Notes: generated by a model from the letters alone, not told the origin. 51,913 bases of DNA from Lentisphaeria bacterium (GCA_018265615.1 JABLYX010000034.1:1-51913); one strand, 5' to 3'; shown: positions 16,730-24,467, numbered from the stretch's first letter. Made by a program: numbers and translations.

Positions 16730-18207
16730 TTCCCGGGCGACACCCCGTAGACGCCGAGCGCCCCGGCAGGGAGCTCGACCGTAAAGCTCTCCGGGCGGCC
16801 GGAGGCGAGCGGCCGGTCCGCCAGCAGGTCGGTCACGGTCACGTCCCCGCCGCCGATCGCGGCTTCCGCATACGGAATCGAGATCCGGATAACGGCGGTG
16901 CTGTCCCCGTTGTTCGGCACAATCAGCACGGCGCCGCCGTTCCGGTAACGCGCGTAGGGCTGAAGGAGTCCGGGGCGGTCGGTCACGACCTTGCAGATAT
17001 TGGCCTCCCGACGCAAACTGGCCGGGAAATATTCAAAAATCTCAGGATGCGTCCGGCGAATGCGGATCATCTTCTTCACGAGCTCGAAGAAGGAGCGGTT
17101 TCCATCTTTTGCAAGCAGCTCCCAGTCAACCGGGTTGGACCACGACCAACCGGAGGAGACCTTGCGCGGATTGTTCCACTCCTCCCCTAAATACCAGAGC
17201 GGGATGAACGGCGAAAAGAGCGCCTGATAGCCGAACGCGACCGGGCTGCCGTGCGCGACGAACTCCTCGCTGTCGTGACTGGTGAGCTGATAGGTGTAGA
17301 AACGCTGCTCGCCGGGTGTGAGCTCCGAATCGCGGGCGATGAGCTCGTCCCCCGTGCGGATCACATCGACGATATTCTTTTCGAGGAAGACGTCGCCGAT
17401 CTTGCGCGGGGCTTTCCGGTTGTTGTCTTTGCAGAAGGCGACCTGATCGAAGTCGAACACCCCTTTGCGGGAGCTGCCGCTCTCCGCGATGAAGATGACC
17501 TTGCGGCCGAACGCCAGCAGCCGTTCCCGCGCCGCGCCATACGGATCGTAGCCGGCGTAGAACGGGGCGCAGTCGCAGCGGAAACCGTCGGCGCCGGTCA
17601 TCAGGATCATCTCGACGAGGCGCGAAGTGAACCATTCGCGCAGCTCCGGATTCTTCCAGTTCCACAGCCAGCCGTGCCACTTTTCGACGGGCTTGCCGAA
17701 CCACTCCGGTTTCTCTCTGTAAAGCGGCGCTCCGCCGTAGCGCCGGGTCACACCCCAGGAAACCACATCGAAGAAGACCCGGATGTTGCGGCGGTGGGCC
17801 TCGTCCACAAACTCCCGCACCCTCGCCCAGCGTTCCGCCATTTCCGTCTCTCCGGTCAGGCCCGGATTCAGCGTGTGGATCCCGAAATTGCCGTAGTGGT
17901 TCCCTTCGTTAACCGGCGTGATCCAGAGGCCGTTCACCCCCATCTCCGCGAGATGGTCGAGCGTCTTCCCCATTCCGCTGAACTTCTTGTCGTCCGAAGC
18001 GGTGAAGACGTTGGCTTCGACGATGATCAGGCTTTTGACCCAGTCGGGGCTCGCGGTCGCGCCGGGAGAAAGCGCTTCGAGCTTCACCTCGCTGTCGGGG
18101 CGGATCTCCGGAATCAGGGCGGAGTTGTCGATTTTCGGAGCTTCCGCCCCGAATCCCGCGGCGGCAAGGCACGCGGCGCACCAGGCGGCGATTTTTTTCA
18201 GCTGCAT
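16726..18207 (-). CDS. Secreted GH13-like alpha-amylase family protein
   Basis: A protein of 493 residues with a signal peptide (MQLKKIAAWCAACLAAAGFGAEA). The barrel carries the GH13 landmarks: GVNGLWITPV (strand 2), RVFFDVV (strand 3), GFRCDCAP with the nucleophile Asp near residue 210, IFIAESG with the acid Glu near 239, and LTSHDSEEF with the third Asp near 310. A C-terminal beta domain follows (about 410-493). It should act on alpha-glucosidic bonds in the periplasm or outside the cell. The start at 18207 has AGGAAAGGGA upstream, and the alternative upstream ATG would overlap the pseudopilin gene. It is the second gene of the operon, 31 bp after the pseudopilin and overlapping the lipoprotein start by four bases. 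Confidence 0.85.
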   Translation of the reverse strand: MQLKKIAAWCAACLAAAGFGAEAPKIDNSALIPEIRPDSEVKLEALSPGATASPDWVKSLIIVEANVFTASDDKKFSGMGKTLDHLAEMGVNGLWITPVNEGNHYGNFGIHTLNPGLTGETEMAERWARVREFVDEAHRRNIRVFFDVVSWGVTRRYGGAPLYREKPEWFGKPVEKWHGWLWNWKNPELREWFTSRLVEMILMTGADGFRCDCAPFYAGYDPYGAARERLLAFGRKVIFIAESGSSRKGVFDFDQVAFCKDNNRKAPRKIGDVFLEKNIVDVIRTGDELIARDSELTPGEQRFYTYQLTSHDSEEFVAHGSPVAFGYQALFSPFIPLWYLGEEWNNPRKVSSGWSWSNPVDWELLAKDGNRSFFELVKKMIRIRRTHPEIFEYFPASLRREANICKVVTDRPGLLQPYARYRNGGAVLIVPNNGDSTAVIRISIPYAEAAIGGGDVTVTDLLADRPLASGRPESFTVELPAGALGVYGVSPGK

Positions 18208-18238
18208 CGTTTTTCCCTTTCCTGTCGTGAAATCCGGT

Positions 18239-18979
18239 TCAGTCCCGCGCCGCGGAGCCCCAGAAATATCCGTCGTCCGATTTATAATCCTGCGGAATGC
18301 TCTCTTTGGAACGCTGTTCCACATGGCCGTCGGCGAAACAGACGTTCATCGCCCTGTGCCCTCCGTGGCGGTATTCGCCGATGCCGTTGGCGTTCGAAAC
18401 GACCAGGCCGTCCTTCGTGCCGCTGTCGCGCTTGCAGGCCTGCGGATCGGGGGAGCTGTCCCACTGGTCGGTGTCGAACATGGCCGCGCGCCGGCTCGGC
18501 ATCCTGATCCGCGTGATCTTCATATCGCACGAACCGTCGCGGTTCGAAGCAAAGCCGCGGCCCTCGTTCACGGACCGCGGGTCGTTGATGCCGTAGTGCC
18601 GGGTACTCTTCGCCGGATCGTATGCGAAAGAGGCGGGGCAGGCGAACGGGCCGAGCGGAATCTTCAGGCTGCCTTCCTTCCTGAGGTAGCAGTTGTTCTC
18701 GTTTTTCGTGTTCGGGGAGTGGAGGCTCATAAGCATATCCTGCCACTTGCCGTACCATTTGGCGTAACTGATGTTGCAGTTGCCGGCCGGAACCACGCCG
18801 TTGTTGCCGTCGATATACATCGCCATGTAGGTTCCGAGCTGCTTCAGGTTCGACGTGCACTGGATGTCTTTGGCGCGGGAGCGCGCCTGATTCAGCGCAG
18901 GCAGCAGCATGGAAGCAAGAATCGCGATGATCGCAATAACCACCAGGAGCTCGATCAGTGTGAAGCATTTCTCTTTCAT
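18239..18979 (-). CDS. DUF1559-type pseudopilin, first gene of a glycoside hydrolase operon
   Basis: A protein of 246 residues. The N-terminus MKEKCFTLIELLVVIAIIA is a prepilin peptidase site followed by a hydrophobic helix, with Glu at position 5 of the predicted mature protein. The C-terminal part ends HGGHRAMNVCFADGHVE, the H-x9-DG motif of this large Planctomycetes/Lentisphaerae family. It is expected to be anchored in the inner membrane with its globular part in the periplasm, or polymerised into a pseudopilus; the function is unknown. The start was set at MKEK because TTATCGGAAGGA precedes it, while the upstream ATG of the same frame has no Shine-Dalgarno sequence. An exact sigma-70 promoter drives it. 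Confidence 0.85.
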   Translation of the reverse strand: MKEKCFTLIELLVVIAIIAILASMLLPALNQARSRAKDIQCTSNLKQLGTYMAMYIDGNNGVVPAGNCNISYAKWYGKWQDMLMSLHSPNTKNENNCYLRKEGSLKIPLGPFACPASFAYDPAKSTRHYGINDPRSVNEGRGFASNRDGSCDMKITRIRMPSRRAAMFDTDQWDSSPDPQACKRDSGTKDGLVVSNANGIGEYRHGGHRAMNVCFADGHVEQRSKESIPQDYKSDDGYFWGSAARD

Positions 18980-18992
18980 TGCAGCGGGTCCT

Positions 18993-19000
18993 TCCGATAA
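18993..19000 (-). promoter_or_regulatory. TTATCGGA element directly upstream of the Shine-Dalgarno sequence
   Basis: The 8-mer TTATCGGA runs into the Shine-Dalgarno sequence (AAGGA) of this pseudopilin. The pseudopilin at 23779 has the same 8-mer directly before its GGAGG. It may be a leader element shared by the two genes. Confidence 0.3.
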
Positions 19001-19022
19001 CGGGTTGCTTTCCGACATCTAT

Positions 19023-19032
19023 ATACCATATA
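19023..19032. promoter_or_regulatory. Operator-like half (ATACCATATA) in pseudopilin leader
   Basis: ATACCATATA is the exact reverse complement of TATATGGTAT at 19167-19176. One copy lies about 30 bases downstream of the pseudopilin transcription start. The other lies just upstream of the divergent regulator gene. The pair could bind the GntR-type regulator and loop the region between them. Confidence 0.4.
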
Positions 19033-19068
19033 AAGTCCGATAATATATGATGGTTTTATCTGGTTTTA

Positions 19069-19097
19069 ATTATACCTCAAGCAAAATGAAATGTCAA
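19069..19097 (-). promoter_or_regulatory. Exact consensus sigma-70 promoter of pseudopilin operon
   Basis: On the minus strand TTGACA (19092-19097) and TATAAT (19069-19074) are separated by exactly 17 bp. Transcription would start near 19062, giving a leader of about 83 bases before the ATG at 18979. Confidence 0.88.
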
Positions 19098-19116
19098 GTA
19101 AATTTTGATAAAACAA

Positions 19117-19134
19117 GAAAATATTAATATTTTC
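19117..19134. promoter_or_regulatory. 18-bp perfect palindrome upstream of the pseudopilin promoter
   Basis: GAAAATATTAATATTTTC reads identically on both strands. Its centre lies about 63 bp upstream of the predicted start of the pseudopilin operon, a typical activator or loop-partner position, between that operon and the divergent GntR-type regulator gene. Confidence 0.5.
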
Positions 19135-19166
19135 CTCACGATTCATTTGTATTATCCACATATCGG

Positions 19167-19176
19167 TATATGGTAT
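19167..19176. promoter_or_regulatory. Operator-like half (TATATGGTAT) before the regulator gene
   Basis: This is the exact inverted partner of 19023-19032. It lies about 33 bp upstream of the regulator ATG, where binding would give autoregulation. Confidence 0.4.
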
Positions 19177-19208
19177 TAATAAGGATTAAAACGCAAAGGA
19201 AATGAATC

Positions 19209-20234
19209 ATGTTCACCTCCTGCCAAGAGGAACTGCTGACGGAACTGAAGCGCCGCATCGCACACGGGCGCACGGGCGAAATATTGCCGCCCGCGGCGCG
19301 GCTGGCGGAAGAGTTCGGAGTCAATATCAAAACTGTGAACAAGGCGCTGAACCGGCTCGCCGCCGCCGGGCTCGTCGAACGCCGCCGCCGGGTCGGCACC
19401 GTGATCCGGCCGAATGCAAACGGCGCGCCGGACGGCAGCAGGATGATCGAAATCATCTTCTCCGGCTTCACGGCGCCGTTTCTGCACCCGTTCTGGAGCG
19501 AGGTGCTCGAAGGGGCGCATGAGGTATTCAACGCTTCCGGGTGCAGGATCATCCTGAACCACATCGTGGCTGACCCGGAGACGCACCTGTTCGACATCAA
19601 TGCGATGTCGCTCTCCGACGCGGCGGGACGGGTCGTCGTCGGCCCCGGCGAAAAGTGGCTGCTGGACCGGATCGCCGCGTCGCGCCGCCCGATGGTCTGC
19701 GCCGGAGACGAGATTTTCGACCCGGCCGTGCCGCAGGTCTGCTTTGATTTCTTCCGCGGCGTCAACGACGCGGTCGAATACCTGGCCCGGCGGCGACAGT
19801 GCCGGAAAATCGGGTTCATCGGCCATGTGGAGGCGTGGATCAACCCCGGCATCCTCCAGAAATTCAACGCCTATGTCTATGCGGTCCAGCGCTTCATGCC
19901 GGTCGACCGCACGCTGGTGGAAGGGTGCTGGCCGCGCCCGGAGGAAGGACGCGCGGCCATCGAACGGCTGCTGGACCGCACCCGGCCCGACTCACTGATC
20001 GTCGGAACCGATATGCTTGTTCCGGAGATCTGCGCCGTTCTCGAAGCACGCGGCATCACAATCCCCGTCGTCGGCTGCGACGGCGTCCGGCTCGACCGGG
20101 TCCCGGCGGACTACCACGCGATTTTCGCGCCGCGCCGCGAGTGCGGCAGGCGTTCCGCCGAACTGCTGCTCGGCGCAATCGACAACGGCGAAAAGATCGG
20201 ACGCCACGCGCTTGAGGCGGAATTCCGGCAGTAG
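19209..20234 (+). CDS. GntR-type winged helix regulator with LacI-type sugar sensor
   Basis: A protein of 341 residues. Residues about 5-68 are a GntR winged helix (ILPPAARLAEEFGVNIKTVNKALNRLAAAGLVERRRRVGTVI shows the helix-turn-helix and wing). Residues about 75-335 are a periplasmic-binding-protein-like sensor of the LacI class, seen in FLHPFWSEVLEGAHEVF, KIGFIGHV, DSLIVGTDMLVPEICAVLEA and IPVVGCDG. AGGA stands eight bases before the ATG. It is divergent from the pseudopilin-glycosidase operon and shares its 229-bp control region, so it very likely controls that operon in response to a sugar. Whether it represses or activates cannot be decided from sequence. Its own promoter is unclear. Confidence 0.9.
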   Translation: MFTSCQEELLTELKRRIAHGRTGEILPPAARLAEEFGVNIKTVNKALNRLAAAGLVERRRRVGTVIRPNANGAPDGSRMIEIIFSGFTAPFLHPFWSEVLEGAHEVFNASGCRIILNHIVADPETHLFDINAMSLSDAAGRVVVGPGEKWLLDRIAASRRPMVCAGDEIFDPAVPQVCFDFFRGVNDAVEYLARRRQCRKIGFIGHVEAWINPGILQKFNAYVYAVQRFMPVDRTLVEGCWPRPEEGRAAIERLLDRTRPDSLIVGTDMLVPEICAVLEARGITIPVVGCDGVRLDRVPADYHAIFAPRRECGRRSAELLLGAIDNGEKIGRHALEAEFRQ

Positions 20235-20250
20235 TCCCGCAGCAGCAGAT

Positions 20251-20288
20251 AAAAAACGGCCGCGAATCGCAATGATTCACGGCCGTTT
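20251..20288 (-). terminator. Terminator of the dehydrogenase-isomerase operon
   Basis: AAACGGCCGCGAATC and GATTCACGGCCGTTT form a 15-bp stem with one mismatch. On the minus strand it is followed by six T residues. It lies 16 bp past the isomerase stop and also lies just after the GntR-type gene on the plus strand. Confidence 0.88.
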
Positions 20289-20303
20289 CCGCGTAAATTC
20301 CGG

Positions 20304-21089
20304 TTACTTTACGCCCATCGCCTTCAGGTTGTCGAAGGAGATTTTGATCGATTCGAAGATGTCGCGGTCACGGAACAGCGCATCCTGTTCGATCGAGTAC
20401 CAGCGGACGCCCTCTTCGCGGCACGCCTGGATGATTGCGGGCCAGTCGAGGTTCCCCTCGCCGATTTCACAGAAAACGGGGGTGCCGCCGTCGATGATCG
20501 CGAAATCCTTGAAGTGGATCACCGGCATGCGCTTGCCGACCTTGTGGATCCAGTTCACCGGATTCTGTCCGCCGCGCGTGACCCAGTGCACGTCGATCTC
20601 GGCCGCGACGAGGTCCGGATTGCTGTTCCGGTAGAAGTAATCCAGCATGAGCTCCCGGGTGCCGGGCAGGCGTTCGAATTCGAAGTGATGGTTGTGGTAT
20701 CCGAGCCGGATCCCCTTTTCGAGGAGCTTCGCACCCATCGTCTCGAAGATGCGGATCAGTTCGTCGACCCCTTCGACGCTGTTCCGGTACTCGGCCGGAG
20801 GCGCGCCGAGCGCCGTGAAATCACATTCGAGCGTCTGGAGCCGGTCGATCAGCGGGGCGGCGTCGCCCTTGAGCGTGTCGAGCCCCTCATGAGTCGCACA
20901 GCAGTAAAGATTGTGGCTGTCGAGCTGCTTTTTGATCACATCGGCGGCCAGCGGCGTGCCGGAGACCTGCACCGCCTGATAGCCGATGCCGCAAACCTTG
21001 TCGAGCGTCTTGTCGAGATCGCTTTCAGTCTTGCAGTAGTCGCGCAAATTGTAGAGCGTTACCGCGATCTGGGAGTCGGGAGCTTTCAT
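20304..21089 (-). CDS. Sugar phosphate isomerase/epimerase (TIM barrel)
   Basis: A protein of 261 residues of the xylose-isomerase-like TIM barrel family, cytoplasmic (no signal peptide). Characteristic segments are GIGYQAVQVSG (strand 1), CCATHEG, GYHNHHFEFE (family hallmark), AAEIDVHWVTRGG (metal-binding Glu, Asp, His) and PVIHFKDF. Relatives act as inosose or keto-sugar isomerases and are often paired with Gfo/Idh/MocA dehydrogenases, as here: the dehydrogenase gene ends 30 bp upstream. The two enzymes probably oxidise and isomerise one sugar or cyclitol. The substrate is unknown. Confidence 0.88.
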   Translation of the reverse strand: MKAPDSQIAVTLYNLRDYCKTESDLDKTLDKVCGIGYQAVQVSGTPLAADVIKKQLDSHNLYCCATHEGLDTLKGDAAPLIDRLQTLECDFTALGAPPAEYRNSVEGVDELIRIFETMGAKLLEKGIRLGYHNHHFEFERLPGTRELMLDYFYRNSNPDLVAAEIDVHWVTRGGQNPVNWIHKVGKRMPVIHFKDFAIIDGGTPVFCEIGEGNLDWPAIIQACREEGVRWYSIEQDALFRDRDIFESIKISFDNLKAMGVK

Positions 21090-21119
21090 CTGTCTTGATT
21101 CCTTATCCTGTTAATGTGT

Positions 21120-22178
21120 TCAGCGGACGTCGCGGATCGGCGTTTTCTTGACCCGGTCGATAACCCGGACCACCTCAACCGCCTGGGCCATTGTGATCGG
21201 ATACGGCTCGCCGCAGCGGATCGCCCTGTAGAGATATTTCCAGATTTTCTCGGGCTGATCGCCGTTGGAGGGAGCCACGCCGAGGTCATCCTCAACCCAG
21301 ACCGGGTTGACCTGGCCGCCGAAGCCGCCTTCGAGCGGCGGATTCTCCGGAGAGGCCGGGGAACCGCATTCCGGATAGCCCGGCGCGAGATATTTGAGCT
21401 TCAGGCGCTTCTCATCCCAGCTCATCAGCGTGCCGCGGCTGCCGCGGACCGCATAAATCGGATCGCCGAGCGCGGCGCCGCCGGAGATTTCAACATCGAC
21501 GACCCGGCCGTTCTCACCCTTGAAGACGATCTTGACATGGTCTTCCGCGTCGCCGCGGGAGGCGACGATCGCAAGGTCGCTCCAGAGCTCTTTGACCGGG
21601 CACTCAAGGAACTGCAGCGCATGGTCGACGAGGTGGGGGCCCCAGTTCAACAGCTGGCCGCCGCCGCACTCGAGAATGGTCTGCCAGTCCGCGCGCCACT
21701 GGTAGTTGTGGCGGCAGAGCTTGATCTCGAAGATCTCGCCGAGCCTGCCGGACTTGATGATTTCACGGATGTGCGAGAACGCCGCCTCGAACCGGCGGTT
21801 GTGGCGCACGAACACCTTGCCGGGATTCGCGTCGGAGACTTTCTGGAGCTCAAGCGCATCCTCGATGCGGCACGCCATCGGCTTCTCGACCATGACCAGC
21901 TTGCCGGCCTTCACCGCCTCGATCGCGTGCTTCACGTGATCGGGGGAACGGGTCGCGATCGATACAAGCTCGACGTTCGGATCCTTCAGCAGATCCTCAC
22001 CCTTTTCATAGATCGGAGCGCCGGGGAGCTTCTTCGCCGCGGCTTCGCGGCGCGAGGCGCACCAGTCGCACCCGGCGACGATTTCAAACATTTCCGGATA
22101 CAGCCCGAGCTCGTGGATGTGCATGAGGTTGCCCGCGCGCCCGAGCCCCCAGATTCCGACCCGAATTTTCTCTGCCAT
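21120..22178 (-). CDS. Gfo/Idh/MocA family oxidoreductase
   Basis: A protein of 352 residues without signal peptide. The N-terminal Rossmann domain has VGIWGLGRAG for NAD(P) binding and ends in the family motif VMVEKPMA with the catalytic-region Lys. The C-terminal beta-sheet domain includes GGGQLLNWGPHLVDHALQF, in which the histidine motif GPHLVD matches the usual G-x-H-x-x-D. Such enzymes oxidise or reduce sugars and cyclitols with NAD(P). It is the first gene of a two-gene operon with the isomerase. Its upstream region, shared with the divergent LacI-type gene, holds a LacI-type operator-like site. Confidence 0.92.
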   Translation of the reverse strand: MAEKIRVGIWGLGRAGNLMHIHELGLYPEMFEIVAGCDWCASRREAAAKKLPGAPIYEKGEDLLKDPNVELVSIATRSPDHVKHAIEAVKAGKLVMVEKPMACRIEDALELQKVSDANPGKVFVRHNRRFEAAFSHIREIIKSGRLGEIFEIKLCRHNYQWRADWQTILECGGGQLLNWGPHLVDHALQFLECPVKELWSDLAIVASRGDAEDHVKIVFKGENGRVVDVEISGGAALGDPIYAVRGSRGTLMSWDEKRLKLKYLAPGYPECGSPASPENPPLEGGFGGQVNPVWVEDDLGVAPSNGDQPEKIWKYLYRAIRCGEPYPITMAQAVEVVRVIDRVKKTPIRDVR

Positions 22179-22208
22179 TGTTCTATCCTGTCTTTGGATG
22201 ATGATTAA

Positions 22209-22246
22209 GAAACGGTTTCAAAGTCTTTCCCATAATATACCGTTTC
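22209..22246. promoter_or_regulatory. LacI-type operator-like sites upstream of the oxidoreductase
   Basis: GAAACGGTTTC (22209-22219) is palindromic apart from its centre and resembles LacI/GalR operators. GAAACGGT (22209-22216) is also repeated in inverse as ACCGTTTC (22239-22246). The sites are 31-68 bp upstream of the oxidoreductase start, in the 300-bp gap facing a LacI-type gene. The rest of that gap holds no gene. Confidence 0.5.
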
Positions 22247-22404
22247 TCCGCCCTGTTTGCAATTGCCGGGCGGAAAAAATGCACCGAAATCGCGATGCGG
22301 AAAACGATCCGGCGAAGGCGGCTTCCGGCAGCCGCGCCCGCACCGCGATCCGTCCGGCACGGCGGACCGCAGGATTCCTTTCGGCAAAAAACAGGAAGCG
22401 GGGG

Positions 22405-22433
22405 TTGCAAAACAGCACGGGAGCCGGTATACT
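22405..22433 (+). promoter_or_regulatory. Promoter of the first LacI-type regulator
   Basis: TTGCAA and TATACT are separated by 17 bp. The start would be near 22440, about 39 bases before the ATG at 22479. Confidence 0.6.
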
Positions 22434-22478
22434 TAATCAGGAAGATATACGTTGACCGTGAAATGCCGGGAGGGTGTG

Positions 22479-23579
22479 ATGATACGGCCGGAAGGCAGGG
22501 TGAACATCAATACGATCGCGAAGGCGGCGAAGGTTTCGACCACGACGGTGTCGAACTTCATCAACGGCACCGAGGTGTTTCCGATTTCAGCGGAGACGCG
22601 GTGGCGCATCCGCGAAGCGATGCGGAAACTGAACTACCGTCCGCACATCGGCGGCGTCCTGATCCGCCGCAACGCCTCCCGCCGGGGCAAGACGGGCTTC
22701 GTGATGGGGGAGGACTGCATGCAGCCGGTCCTGCATACCGCCGGAATCCCGCTCGTGCAGCGCTTCCTGCTCGAACTCGAGCTTGCGCTTTCGCGGGAAC
22801 TCGACATGTCGCTTGAGATCCTGCGGGTCGGCGACGAGGATTCGCGCGCGGACTGGAACGCGCAGCTGCTGGATATCGACTGCCTGATCAACTTCGGCCA
22901 GGTCAACGCCCTCATGTGCGACACGCTGTCGCGCCGGAATCTGCCGATGATCGAGGTCAGTTCGACCGAGGTGTTCCGGCGGCACGGCGATTTCACCGGC
23001 GTGGATGATGAATTCGACTTCCTCTTCTGGCGGAACGACCGCCAGATCGAGTCGGCGTTCGAACACTTTTACGCAAGGGGCTGCCGGAAATTCCTGTACA
23101 TGTCGAGCTTCAACGTCCGGTCGCAGCGCCCGGAGTATTACGGCTATGACGCGCAGGCGAAGCTCGACGGCTTCCTCCGGGCGCTCGGCCGGCATCCGGA
23201 GTGCTCCGGCACAGTGCTGACGCCGCCGATGGAGGGAGATTTCAATATGTTCCGTGAGTTCGCGCTGGTCCGTGAATTTCTCGCCGCGACCCCCGGTGTG
23301 CTTTCCGGCGCGGACGCGGTGATCTGCCACAATGACATCGTCGCGCACGGCGTGGCCTCCTACGCGCTGGAAAACGGGCTCCGCCCCGGCAGGGATTTCC
23401 TGCTCTCGGGTGAAGGCCACTTCCGGGAACTGCAATACTGGTATCCCGTCATTACGACGAGCTGCGTCGATTACACCGCGCTGACCGGGCGGATCTGCGA
23501 GCTGATCCGGCTGCGCGCGGCAGGCGAAGCCGGCGGGTTCCGTCGTGAGGAGATTCCGACGCTCCTCGTGAATCCGTAA
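22479..23579 (+). CDS. LacI-type transcriptional regulator (first of a paralogous pair)
   Basis: A protein of 366 residues. Residues about 6-60 are the LacI helix-turn-helix and hinge: NINTIAKAAKVSTTTVSNFI and LNYRPHIGGVL. The remainder is a periplasmic-binding-protein-like sensor, with AVICHNDIVAHGVASYALE as the typical late motif. The start at 22479 is preceded by GGGAGG; the TTG at 22452 in the same frame has no such support. The protein resembles the regulator at 25274 along its whole length and its recognition helix is identical, so both probably bind the same operator but answer different ligands. It precedes a pseudopilin gene and is divergent from the dehydrogenase-isomerase operon. 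Confidence 0.9.
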   Translation: MIRPEGRVNINTIAKAAKVSTTTVSNFINGTEVFPISAETRWRIREAMRKLNYRPHIGGVLIRRNASRRGKTGFVMGEDCMQPVLHTAGIPLVQRFLLELELALSRELDMSLEILRVGDEDSRADWNAQLLDIDCLINFGQVNALMCDTLSRRNLPMIEVSSTEVFRRHGDFTGVDDEFDFLFWRNDRQIESAFEHFYARGCRKFLYMSSFNVRSQRPEYYGYDAQAKLDGFLRALGRHPECSGTVLTPPMEGDFNMFREFALVREFLAATPGVLSGADAVICHNDIVAHGVASYALENGLRPGRDFLLSGEGHFRELQYWYPVITTSCVDYTALTGRICELIRLRAAGEAGGFRREEIPTLLVNP

Positions 23580-23600
23580 AAAGCGTCTGCAGACTTTTTA
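23578..23600 (+). terminator. Weak terminator after the first LacI-type gene
   Basis: AAAAAG and CTTTTT flank the palindrome TCTGCAGA immediately after the stop codon, ending in five T residues. The stem is AT-rich at its base, so strength is doubtful. Confidence 0.4.
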
Positions 23601-23622
23601 TCGAAAATTTTCCTCCTGCCTC

Positions 23623-23651
23623 TTGACAACCGGTTTTGAATTTGGTATAAT
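23623..23651 (+). promoter_or_regulatory. Exact consensus sigma-70 promoter of the first twin pseudopilin
   Basis: TTGACA (23623-23628) and TATAAT (23646-23651) are separated by exactly 17 bp. The spacer begins within the palindrome AACCGGTT (23628-23635), a LacI-type half-site pair. A repressor bound there would block RNA polymerase. The leader would be about 120 bases long. Confidence 0.9.
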
Positions 23652-23757
23652 TATAGCAGGATATACAATACACGTGGAACTTAAATCGCAACACGGCACC
23701 GTATGCGCCGCAAAGCTGAGTGAGAATAGCCAGACGACCCGAGCTTCATATACCAAC

Positions 23758-23768
23758 TATTATCGGAC
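23758..23768 (+). promoter_or_regulatory. Leader element TATTATCGGAC next to the Shine-Dalgarno sequence
   Basis: TATTATCGGAC is present here, just before GGAGG. It also occurs, on the minus strand, in the leader of the pseudopilin at 18979 (19035-19045). Its role is unknown. Confidence 0.3.
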
Positions 23769-23778
23769 GGAGGAAATC

Positions 23779-24459
23779 ATGGGTAAACGCACATTCACAT
23801 TGATCGAGCTCCTCGTGGTTATTGCGATCATCGCAATTCTCGCTTCCATGCTGCTTCCGGCGCTGAACCAGGCGCGGGAACGCGGCCGCGAAACCAGCTG
23901 CAAAAACAACCTGCGGCAGATCGGCCTGCAGATCCAGATGTATGCCGACAGCAACAAAGACCGCCTGCCGGAGGCGAAAGCCAATGACCCGGGCATCACC
24001 TGGGAACACAAACTCGTCAACAACCTGCAGCAGTATTCGGGGAACAATTCGAAGATGTACAAGTGTCCGAGCGACGTGATTCCCCGCACTGCCGCGGCGT
24101 TGGCGGTCGACAGCCATCTGAAAAGCTATCGCTGCAACGGTTATGTATGGGCCACGGATGTCGCCGGAGGGCTCCAGGGAGCGTACCTGAATGCAAAGAA
24201 CCGGCCGTCGCAGCTGATATCTCTTGTATGCCAGCCGCATGAAGGCATGGTATTTTACAGCGGAACCGCCGCCTTTCAATATCAGTTCACAGTGGCCAGC
24301 TCGAGTTCACAGCAGCAGTGGACACACGGCGGCAAGAAGGGAACGTTCCTCTTCCTCGGCGGCAACGTCGGCAACGTCACGTTCGGCAGCAGCGACTGCG
24401 GCTACTCCGGCGCCCTGTTCAACCGTCACTGGCGCGCAGGCAAGGCGGAACACGAATAA
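23779..24459 (+). CDS. DUF1559-type pseudopilin (first twin)
   Basis: A protein of 226 residues starting MGKRTFTLIELLVVIAIIA, a prepilin peptidase site plus hydrophobic helix, followed by the family's ALNQARERGRETSCKNNLRQ. The globular part ends THGGKKGTFLFLGGNVGNV; the usual DG of the H-x9-DG motif is replaced by GG. The start has GGAGG upstream, and the long upstream frame covers only promoter and leader. It is closely related to the next gene, sharing NRPSQLISLVCQPH, the THGG-KGT-LFLGGNV block and the end HWRA-KAEHE. It is probably a membrane-anchored or polymerising periplasmic protein tied to glycan use. The function is unknown. Confidence 0.86.
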   Translation: MGKRTFTLIELLVVIAIIAILASMLLPALNQARERGRETSCKNNLRQIGLQIQMYADSNKDRLPEAKANDPGITWEHKLVNNLQQYSGNNSKMYKCPSDVIPRTAAALAVDSHLKSYRCNGYVWATDVAGGLQGAYLNAKNRPSQLISLVCQPHEGMVFYSGTAAFQYQFTVASSSSQQQWTHGGKKGTFLFLGGNVGNVTFGSSDCGYSGALFNRHWRAGKAEHE

Positions 24460-24467
24460 AGGCATCG

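Noticed and set aside
23623..23778. A longer N-terminus for the first twin pseudopilin.
   Set aside because: That stretch contains the promoter and leader, and the prepilin signal must lie at the N-terminus.
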